Shown here in pieces: positions 58,073-64,000 of a stretch of 64,000 nt of DNA. The first letter of the stretch is position 1, and every line of letters begins with the position of its first letter. The notes under the pieces were generated by a model that saw only the letters and a list, made by a program, of their open reading frames with translations, was not told where the DNA came from and ran no database searches. Origin of the DNA: Pseudomonas delhiensis (lineage in GTDB: Bacteria; Pseudomonadota; Gammaproteobacteria; Pseudomonadales; Pseudomonadaceae). The position numbers and the translations under genes are program-made. The stretch spans positions 1 to 64,000 of the forward strand of contig NZ_FZPC01000016.1 of NCBI RefSeq assembly GCF_900187975.1, written 5' to 3'.

Positions 58073-59095
58073 TCAGCCGCGTACTGGGGTGGAACCTCGG
58101 ACGATGAGTTCGGCGCGCAGGTCCAGGCGCCGCGCCGGTTGCGTGGCGCCCTGCAGGCGTTCCAGCAGGCACTGGAAGGCCGCCTGGCCGATGCGTTCGG
58201 TGGGTTGGGCCAGGGCGGTGATGCCGCCGCCGACCAGGGGGTACCAGTCCAGTTCGTCGAGGGCGACCAGGCCCAGGTCGTCGAACAGGCGCACGCCCAT
58301 CTGGTGCAGGGTGCGGGTGGCGCACAGGGTGGCCACGCCGTTGCAGGTGAACAGGGCCTGGGGGCCATGCCCGGCGCTGGCGAGGAAGGCGGCCAGGCGT
58401 TCGCGCAGGTCGTCGCCGGTCTCCAGCACCTGGCCGCGCAGGCCGGGCCGGCGGGCGATGGAAGCCTGGAAGGCGGCTACCCGCTCCTGCCGCGAGCTGG
58501 TGCCGTCCAGCGGCTCGCTGACCGCCAGGATGTCGCGGTAGCCGCGGGCCTGCAGGTGGTCCAGGGCCTGCTCCACGGCATCGGCGTTGTCCAGCCCCAC
58601 CAGGTCGGAGCGCAGCTCTTCCAACTGGCGGTCCACCAGCACCATGGGCAGCTCGCGGGCTAGGCTGGCCAGCTCGCCGGCATGGTGGCCGAGGGTGTTC
58701 ACGATCAGGCCTTCGACGTTGTACGACTGCAGCGCCTGCAGGTGCAGGCGCTCCTGCTCGTCGTCGCGGTCGGTGTTGCACACCACCAGGCTGTAGCCGT
58801 GCTGGCGGCAAGCGGTCTCCACGCCATGCATCACGGCGACGGAGTAAGGGTTGCGGATGTCCGCCAGGAGCATGCCCACCAGGCGCGTGCGGCCACGCTT
58901 GAGGCCACTGGCCATGCGGCTGGGGCGGTAGCCGAGCTGCTCGATCACCGCCTCGATACGCTGGGCGGTGGCGTCGGCGAGCAGTTGCCGGTCGCCGCCG
59001 ATGTAGCGCGACACCGTGGCCTTGGAGACGCCGGCAGCACGGGCCACCTCGCTGATGGTGACCCGCCCGCGGGCAGGCGGAAGCATGTCGTTCAC
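58073..59095 (-). CDS. ptxS: LacI-family repressor PtxS
   Basis: This 340-residue LacI/GalR repressor has the N-terminal helix-turn-helix VTISEVARAAGVSKATVSRYIGG (about 12-34) and hinge (about 50-65), then a periplasmic-binding-type effector domain with LVGMLLADIRNPYSVAVMHGVE near 71-92 and VVCNTDRDDEQERLHLQALQSYNVEGLIV. PtxS represses the kgu operon and its own gene and is released by 2-ketogluconate. Exact TGAAACCGGTTTCA operators occur on both sides of the gene: in its promoter (59135-59148) and before kguE. It corresponds to PA2259. Confidence 0.95.
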   Translation of the reverse strand: MNDMLPPARGRVTISEVARAAGVSKATVSRYIGGDRQLLADATAQRIEAVIEQLGYRPSRMASGLKRGRTRLVGMLLADIRNPYSVAVMHGVETACRQHGYSLVVCNTDRDDEQERLHLQALQSYNVEGLIVNTLGHHAGELASLARELPMVLVDRQLEELRSDLVGLDNADAVEQALDHLQARGYRDILAVSEPLDGTSSRQERVAAFQASIARRPGLRGQVLETGDDLRERLAAFLASAGHGPQALFTCNGVATLCATRTLHQMGVRLFDDLGLVALDELDWYPLVGGGITALAQPTERIGQAAFQCLLERLQGATQPARRLDLRAELIVRGSTPVRG

Positions 59096-59134
59096 CCTGT
59101 CGATCCTTTTGTATTCACTTGTGCCGGAGGGCTA

Positions 59135-59148
59135 TGAAACCGGTTTCA
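59135..59148. promoter_or_regulatory. PtxS operator at ptxS
   Basis: Second exact copy of TGAAACCGGTTTCA, 40 bases upstream of the ptxS start codon, consistent with autorepression. It is also about 60 bases from the -10-like TATTCT (59208-59213) of the divergent riboswitch transcript, so an effect on that promoter is conceivable. Confidence 0.92.
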
Positions 59149-59229
59149 ATAAATCAGGGATGGAGCATGCCGTCAAGCACCGGCGGACGCAATGGGCCTT
59201 CCGCGGATATTCTGCTAGGGTAGGAACCA

Positions 59230-59276
59230 GGAGATGGCATTCCTCCTTTAACCGCCCCCGTGCTGATGATGCCTGC
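59230..59276 (+). ncRNA. Fluoride riboswitch (crcB motif) upstream of the MutS-like pair
   Basis: The 47 bases fit the crcB/fluoride aptamer: GGAGATGGCATTCCTCC, then TTTAACCGCC, then GCTGATGATGCCTGC. GGAG pairs with CTCC (pseudoknot) and GGCAT with ATGCC (main stem); the conserved AACCGCC and GCTGATGA are intact. It ends 39 bases before the start codon of the first MutS-like gene. No T run follows, so control is probably at translation: the CCGGAGG ribosome site lies in a C/G-rich stretch that could be masked. A -10-like TATTCT lies 22 bases before the aptamer. Confidence 0.9.
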
Positions 59277-59315
59277 ATGACCCCGGACGACATCCGCCCC
59301 CCGGAGGAATGGATC

Positions 59316-60920
59316 ATGTCATCAGCCATGCAGCCGCTTTCCGGCACCGCCGCGCTCGATCCGCACGTCGCGGACACGCCCCCCGGCGACTTCCACAGCA
59401 TCCTCTTCCCCGGCGCTCGCCGGCCAACCCTGGCCAGCGCGCCGCCGCCCTGCTTCAGGGACCTGAACCTCGACCAGGTGGTCGACGCCATCACCGCGGA
59501 CCGCCACGAGTACGACCTGGAGCCGTTCTTCTACACCCACCTGGACGACCTCGACGCCATCGTCTACCGCCAGGAGGTGATGCACGACCTGCTGGACCCC
59601 GGCCTGCTCGCCGACCTCCAGGCCTTCGCCGCCGGCATGCGCGCCGTGCGCCGGCACCTGGTGCCGGAAGAGAAGCTCTACTACGCGCGCCAGCAGCAGC
59701 GCAGCTTCGTCGAGGCGGTGCGGGTGTATTGCGACACGCTCACGCAGCTGGCGCGGGCCCTGGCCGCCCGCCCCTTCGCGTCGCGCGGCCTGCGCGGGCT
59801 GCTGGCGTACCTGGGGCGCTACCTGGCCGCGGAGCGCTTCGTCGGCCTGGCCGGGGACACCCGCCACCTGCTCGACGGGCTCGGCGCCGTCACCTACTCG
59901 ATGCTGATCAGGGACAACCAGGTCCGCGTCCAGCGCTACGAGCCGACCGAGGACATCAGCGAGGCCATCGACAGGACCTTCGCGAAATTCCGCCAGGGCG
60001 ACGTGCGCGACTACCACGCCAGGTTCAACGAATGGCCGGGCATGAACCACGTCGAGGCGGCCGTGCTGGACAGGGTGGCGCAGCTCTACCCGGAGGTCTT
60101 CGCCGAGCAGGCCGGATTCTGCGAGAAGCACGCGGACTTCATCGACGCGACCGTCCAGGACTTCGACCGCGAGGTGCAGTTCTACCTGGCCTACCTGGCC
60201 TACATCCAGCCGCTGGTGGACGCCGGCATGCCCTTCTGCTTCCCCGGCGTGCGCACCGACAGCAAGGCCGTGTTCGCCCGCAACGCCTTCGACCTCGCCC
60301 TGGCCAGCCGCCTGGTGCGCAACAGCAACCGCCTGGAGGTGGTGTGCAACGACTTCGAGCTGGCCGGGCGCGAGCGCATCCTGGTGGTCTCCGGCCCCAA
60401 CCAGGGCGGCAAGACCACCTTCGCCCGCCTGGTCGGCCAGCTGCACTACCTGGCCTGCATCGGCTGCCGGGTGCCGGCCGAGGCCGCCGAGCTGTTCCTC
60501 TTCGACCGCCTCTACACCCTGTTCGAGAAACAGGAGCGCCCCGGCGACCTGCGCGGCAAGCTGCAGGACGACCTGCTCCGCGCCCGCGGGATACTCGAGG
60601 GCGCCAGCGGCCGCAGCCTGATCCTGATCAACGAGATCTTCTCCTCGACCACCGCCAGCGACGCCGCCTTCCTCGGCCAGAAGATCCTCGCGCGGATCAT
60701 CGCCCTGGACGCCCTCTGCGTGTGCGTCACCTTCATCCACGAGCTGACGCAGATGGGCCAGAGCATCGTCAGCATGATGAGCTGCGTCGACCCCGACGAC
60801 CCGTCCCGGCGCACCTTCAAGGTCCTGCGCAAGCCCGCGGACCGGCTGTCCTACGCCCTCTCCATCGCCCGCAAGCACCGCCTCGCCTACGACAGCGTGA
60901 AGGAGCGCATCCGGCCATGA
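59316..60920 (+). CDS. MutS-like ATPase, first of a tandem pair
   Basis: This soluble protein of 534 residues has a helical MutS core/lever-like region (about 70-340) and a C-terminal MutS-type ATPase domain. The Walker A loop GPNQGGKTTF is at 360-369; Walker B reads SLILINEIFSSTTASDA, with Asn where MutS usually has Asp before the catalytic Glu; a signature loop and TFIHELTQM follow. The N-terminal mismatch-recognition domain of MutS (with its Phe-x-Glu) is absent, so it is not a normal mismatch-repair MutS. The start MSSAMQP has GGAGGA seven bases upstream. It overlaps the second paralogue by four bases. It lies directly after a fluoride riboswitch. Its cellular role is unknown. Confidence 0.85.
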   Translation: MSSAMQPLSGTAALDPHVADTPPGDFHSILFPGARRPTLASAPPPCFRDLNLDQVVDAITADRHEYDLEPFFYTHLDDLDAIVYRQEVMHDLLDPGLLADLQAFAAGMRAVRRHLVPEEKLYYARQQQRSFVEAVRVYCDTLTQLARALAARPFASRGLRGLLAYLGRYLAAERFVGLAGDTRHLLDGLGAVTYSMLIRDNQVRVQRYEPTEDISEAIDRTFAKFRQGDVRDYHARFNEWPGMNHVEAAVLDRVAQLYPEVFAEQAGFCEKHADFIDATVQDFDREVQFYLAYLAYIQPLVDAGMPFCFPGVRTDSKAVFARNAFDLALASRLVRNSNRLEVVCNDFELAGRERILVVSGPNQGGKTTFARLVGQLHYLACIGCRVPAEAAELFLFDRLYTLFEKQERPGDLRGKLQDDLLRARGILEGASGRSLILINEIFSSTTASDAAFLGQKILARIIALDALCVCVTFIHELTQMGQSIVSMMSCVDPDDPSRRTFKVLRKPADRLSYALSIARKHRLAYDSVKERIRP

Positions 60921-62428
60921 AAGCCCACCTCATGTACCCGCAGGCCGACTTCGACCTGGACAAGCCGCCGCCGCTGCACGCCGAGGACCTGGTCCAGGAC
61001 CTGGCCCTGGACACCCTGTTCGACGCCATGGCCGGCGACGACAAGTACCTCCGCCAGGTCGCCCGCTGCGCGCTGCTGACCGCCTTCGACAGCACCCCGG
61101 AGGTGGTCCGCTACCGCCAGGCGGTGCTGCGCGACTGCCTGGCCAACCAGGCGGTGGTGCGCGACCTGTACCGCCTCGCCCTGGACGTGCTGGGGCTGGA
61201 GCAGAACATCTACCTGAGCTTCATGACCAAGTACCCCAGCAGCATCATGCACCGCTCGCTGAAGCTGCTGCACCTGCAGATCGACCTGCTCCGGCGCCTG
61301 CGGCGGATGGCCGACGAGCAGGCCGGGCGCTTCGCCTCGGAGGGCTTCGGCAAGCTGTTCGCCCTGATCCGCGAGGAGATCAGCGACCAGTACTTCGCCG
61401 AACTGCAGGACCACTTCGAGCAGCTCAAGCTGCGCAAGGGCTTTCTCGTCAGCGCCCGCCTGGGCCCGCTGAACCGCGGCGTGGCCTACTGCCTGCGGCG
61501 CTACCCCAGGCCCCAGGGCTCCTGGCTCAAGCGCCTGCTGAGCAAGAAGCCGGAGAGCTACGTCTACGAGATCGCCGAGCGCGACGAGACCGGCGCCACG
61601 GCGCTGTCGGAGCTGCAGGACAGGGGCGCCAACGAGGTGGCCAACGCCCTCGCCCAGGCCGCCGAGCACATCACCGGCTTCTTCGCCATGCTGCGCACCG
61701 AGCTGGCGTTCTACATCGGCTGCCTCAACCTGCGCGAACACCTGAGCGAGCTGCGCGGCGACATCTGCTTCGCCGACGTCAGCCCCGCCGGGCAGTACCG
61801 GCAGGCCTTCGAAGGCCTCTACGACATCTGCCTGGCGCTGAACATGCGGCGCGCGGTGGTCGGCAACGACCTGGCCGGCGACGACCGCCAGCTGTTCGTC
61901 ATCACCGGCGCCAACCAGGGCGGCAAGTCGACCTTCCTGCGCAGCATCGGCATCGCCCAACTGATGCTGCAGTGCGGCCTGTTCGTGCCGGCGCGGCAGC
62001 TGCGCGCCAACCTCTGCGACGGCCTGTACACCCACTACAAGCGCGAGGAGGACGCCAGCATGAAGCGCGGCAAGCTGGACGAGGAACTCGCCCGCATGAG
62101 CGACATCGTCGACCACCTGAGCCCGCGCTCGATCCTGCTGTGCAACGAATCCTTCGCCGCCACCAACGAGCGCGAGGGCTCGGAAATCGCCCGCCAGGTG
62201 GTGCGCGCGCTGGCCGAGGCCGGGGTGAAGACCTTCTTCGTCACCCACCTCCACGACTTCGCCCACAGCCTTTACGAAGCGCCGCCAGCGGGCAGCCTGT
62301 TCCTCCGCGCCGAGCGCCGCGACGACGGCGGGCGGACCTTCCGCATCACCGAGGGCGCCCCGCTGGCCACCGCGTTCGGCACCGACCTGTACGCGCAGGT
62401 CTTCACCGAGCCCGCGGCCGCCGGCTAG
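60917..62428 (+). CDS. MutS-like ATPase, second of a tandem pair
   Basis: This 503-residue paralogue of the preceding protein, with about the same layout, has a helical region (about 20-310) and an ATPase domain with Walker A GANQGGKSTF (331-340), Walker B-like SILLCNESFAATNEREG (again Asn before Glu) and the switch-like TFFVTHLHDF. A loop KKPESYVYEIAERDETG near 210 has no match in its partner. No mismatch-recognition domain is present. The start overlaps the upstream stop (ATGA), so the two are probably made in equal amounts and could form a heterodimer, as eukaryotic MutS homologues do (inference). It converges on the MFS gene; the two stop codons share CTAG. Confidence 0.85.
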   Translation: MKAHLMYPQADFDLDKPPPLHAEDLVQDLALDTLFDAMAGDDKYLRQVARCALLTAFDSTPEVVRYRQAVLRDCLANQAVVRDLYRLALDVLGLEQNIYLSFMTKYPSSIMHRSLKLLHLQIDLLRRLRRMADEQAGRFASEGFGKLFALIREEISDQYFAELQDHFEQLKLRKGFLVSARLGPLNRGVAYCLRRYPRPQGSWLKRLLSKKPESYVYEIAERDETGATALSELQDRGANEVANALAQAAEHITGFFAMLRTELAFYIGCLNLREHLSELRGDICFADVSPAGQYRQAFEGLYDICLALNMRRAVVGNDLAGDDRQLFVITGANQGGKSTFLRSIGIAQLMLQCGLFVPARQLRANLCDGLYTHYKREEDASMKRGKLDEELARMSDIVDHLSPRSILLCNESFAATNEREGSEIARQVVRALAEAGVKTFFVTHLHDFAHSLYEAPPAGSLFLRAERRDDGGRTFRITEGAPLATAFGTDLYAQVFTEPAAAG

Positions 62429-63726
62429 CCGCCGCGGGCCCGCAGCCGGGCCAGCGCGGCGGTGCCCGCGGCCATCAGCACGGCGGCGCAGACGAACGCC
62501 AGCACCGGCGAGACGGCGCTCCAGAGCAGGCCGACCGTCGCGCTGGAAACGAACTTGGCGGTGCCGTTCACGGTGCCGAGCGCGCCATAGCTCAGGGCCA
62601 GCGTCTGCGGCTGCACCATGTCGGCGGTCACGGTGGACTCCAGGGCCTCCTGCACCGACACGTACAGGCCGGCGACGGTGAACAGCAGCGCCAGCAGCGG
62701 CAGGCTGTCCACCCGCAGCCAGAAGGCCAGGGCCGCCAGCAGCGCCGTCAGGGCGCCCAGGGCATAGCCGGCGACCAGCACCGGCAGGGAGCCCAGGCGG
62801 TCGGCCAGCGCGCCGATGGGATAGGACGTCAGCACCTGCACCAGGTTGCGCCAGACATACAGCAGGCCGGCGACCTGCGCCGCCTGGACCACGCCCAGGC
62901 TGCCGGCCAGCAACTGCGTGGCGGCGAGGATGAGCAGGCTGTGGCTGAAATCGCCGATGCCGAACAGCCCGACGGCCCCCAGGTAGCGCTTGAAGCGCAG
63001 CGGCAGGCCCTTCAGCGTCTGGAAGAACTTCAGCCCGGGGTTCGCCGAGTGCTGCGGGTCCCTGACCAGGGTCAGGAACGCCAGCACGGCCAGCACGCCG
63101 GGAATCACGCTCAGCCACAGCACCAGGCGGAACGGCCCGCTGGCATCATCCCAGGGCAGCCGCTGGGCCCAGCCCAGCAGCGCGACGCCCAGCAGGGGCC
63201 CGGCCACGGCGCCCAGGGTATCCATCGCGCGGTGGAAACCGAAGGCCCGGCCGCGGCTCTCGGCCGTCACCGCCTGGACCACGATGGCGTCGCGCAGCGG
63301 GCCGCGCAGCCCCTTGCCGAACCAGGAGACCAGCCGCCCGAGGAGGATCAGCGGCCAGCCCAGGGCAAGGGCCAGCAGCACCTGCCCGACCGGCGTCAGC
63401 CCGTAGCCGATCACCACCAGCAGCTTGCGATGCCCCAGCTTGTCGGCGATGTAGCCGGAGAACATCTTGGTGTAGGCGGCCAGGGCGTCGGCGATCCCCT
63501 CGATGATGCCCAGCGCGGCGGCGGGAATCCCCAGCACCGCGAGGAACCCGGGCAGTATCACGGTGGTGGTCTCGTAGCAGAAATCGCCCAGGGCGCTGGT
63601 CACCCCCGCCCCCACCACCGTGCCGTTGAGCCAGGCCGTGCGGCCCGCCTTGCCGGCCGTTTCCGGCGCCTGCTGCTGCGATGGGTGCATCATGCCTCCC
63701 GGTTCGTCCTGCGACTTCCGCCACAT
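62425..63726 (-). CDS. MFS transporter
   Basis: This 433-residue inner-membrane protein of the major facilitator superfamily has about twelve hydrophobic helices. The MFS loop 2-3 motif appears as GYIADKLGHRKLLVVIG (about 92-108), and the segment GRLVSWFGKGLRGPLRDAIV near 129-148 is typical of a subgroup annotated as putative drug or metabolite exporters. The first ATG has CAGGAGCTG nine bases upstream; ATGs 11 and 12 codons later sit too near a GGGAGG. It converges on the second MutS-like gene with a four-base overlap and is divergent from the second fluoride riboswitch. The substrate is unknown. Confidence 0.85.
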   Translation of the reverse strand: MWRKSQDEPGGMMHPSQQQAPETAGKAGRTAWLNGTVVGAGVTSALGDFCYETTTVILPGFLAVLGIPAAALGIIEGIADALAAYTKMFSGYIADKLGHRKLLVVIGYGLTPVGQVLLALALGWPLILLGRLVSWFGKGLRGPLRDAIVVQAVTAESRGRAFGFHRAMDTLGAVAGPLLGVALLGWAQRLPWDDASGPFRLVLWLSVIPGVLAVLAFLTLVRDPQHSANPGLKFFQTLKGLPLRFKRYLGAVGLFGIGDFSHSLLILAATQLLAGSLGVVQAAQVAGLLYVWRNLVQVLTSYPIGALADRLGSLPVLVAGYALGALTALLAALAFWLRVDSLPLLALLFTVAGLYVSVQEALESTVTADMVQPQTLALSYGALGTVNGTAKFVSSATVGLLWSAVSPVLAFVCAAVLMAAGTAALARLRARGG

Positions 63727-63848
63727 GGTTACAGCTCCTGCGCCGAATGGAAACGGCGGCGGCCAGTCCGCCGGCCCGGCCCCGGGCGCCTCGCTCAGCC
63801 AGCGAAAGGGGTTCCCCCCATGGGGGTAAAATGCTAGCTTTCGCCGCA

Positions 63849-63896
63849 GGAGATGGCATTCCTCCTTTAACCGCCCCCCGTGCTGATGATGCCTGC
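63849..63896 (+). ncRNA. Fluoride riboswitch (crcB motif), second copy
   Basis: Nearly the same 48 bases as at 59230-59276 with one extra C: GGAGATGGCATTCCTCC, TTTAACCGCC, GCTGATGATGCCTGC. A -10-like TAAAAT (63827-63832) lies 22 bases before it, exactly as in copy 1. It is followed by an intrinsic terminator (63906-63939), so fluoride binding should allow read-through into the gene that begins at 63956. Confidence 0.92.
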
Positions 63897-63905
63897 GTGA
63901 ACCCT

Positions 63906-63939
63906 GGACAGGGTGCGTAGGTGTGCGTCCTGTCCTTTT
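63906..63939 (+). terminator. Intrinsic terminator of the second fluoride riboswitch
   Basis: A seven-base stem GGACAGG/CCTGTCC followed by TTTT begins ten bases after the aptamer. This is the expected expression platform for control by transcription termination. Confidence 0.8.
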
Positions 63940-63955
63940 GCAAAAGGACCGGACC

Positions 63956-64000
63956 GTGACCGCGACACCCCACCCACTCCCCTCCCCGGCATTGCCCCCA
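63956..64000 (+). CDS. Start of a riboswitch-controlled gene, cut by the window end
   Basis: A GTG codon with AAAGGACCGG upstream opens a frame that runs to the window edge (15 codons, MTATPHPLPSPALPP). The sequence is too short to recognise. Because a fluoride riboswitch with terminator precedes it, a fluoride exporter (CrcB/Fluc or the CLC-type EriC-F) is the leading guess; this is inference from context only. Confidence 0.5.
   Translation, partial: MTATPHPLPSPALPP

Overview
The window is chromosomal DNA of a high-GC Pseudomonas, most like the P. aeruginosa / nitroreducens / citronellolis side of the genus. This rests on GC-rich codon use, many Pseudomonas-type REP palindromes (GTAGGAGCG...CGCTCCTAC), and the gluconate dehydrogenase / kgu / ptxS block, whose gene order matches PA2266-PA2259 of P. 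aeruginosa as I remember it. No tRNA, rRNA, CRISPR array or intact insertion sequence was seen.

Layout. (1) 0.4-10.7 kb: a small hypothetical gene, a GNAT acetyltransferase and a c-di-GMP/phosphorelay block: PAS-GGDEF cyclase, REC-GGDEF-EAL response regulator, CHASE-PAS hybrid kinase with two REC domains and an HPt, and a membrane GGDEF cyclase. (2) 10.7-12.6 kb: a less GC-rich insert with a MATE transporter. (3) 12.7-16 kb: bestrophin-like channel, moaB, a LysR regulator, a small DUF2474-like membrane protein broken in a run of nine C, and a DUF1801 protein. (4) 16.1-44.7 kb: a methylated-amine catabolic island. (5) 44.7-48.1 kb: MarR regulator with a methyltransferase, DUF502 protein, SH3-domain protein, small lipoprotein. 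(6) 48.4-59.2 kb: membrane-bound gluconate 2-dehydrogenase, a secreted lactonase and the 2-ketogluconate operon with its repressor ptxS and two exact PtxS operators. (7) 59.2-64 kb: two fluoride riboswitches; the first leads into a pair of MutS-like ATPase genes, the second (with an intrinsic terminator) into a gene cut by the window end.

The island encodes a complete route from trimethylamine to glutamate. Tmm oxidises trimethylamine to its N-oxide, Tdm splits that to dimethylamine and a C1 unit, Dmm (three subunits) demethylates dimethylamine to methylamine, GmaS makes gamma-glutamylmethylamide, MgsABC makes N-methylglutamate, and MgdABCD returns glutamate plus methylene-tetrahydrofolate. 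FolD and two PurU copies take C1 on folate to formate. AmtB-GlnK, a SugE/Gdx-like exporter, a soluble PAS chemoreceptor, an IclR and an XRE-cupin regulator, and a NarX/NarL-like two-component system with a four-cysteine motif are embedded in the island.

The most notable observation is a 15-bp operator-like motif (TTTC-N7-GAAA) repeated in pairs exactly 20 bp apart at the four promoter regions of the island (dmm-tmm-tdm, amtB-glnK, gmaS/xre, purU2-folD-mgd). At amtB and gmaS a pair abuts a sigma-54 promoter in almost the same geometry. This points to one regulon, probably controlled by the XRE-cupin protein. The second notable observation is a fluoride riboswitch in front of the tandem MutS-like ATPases.
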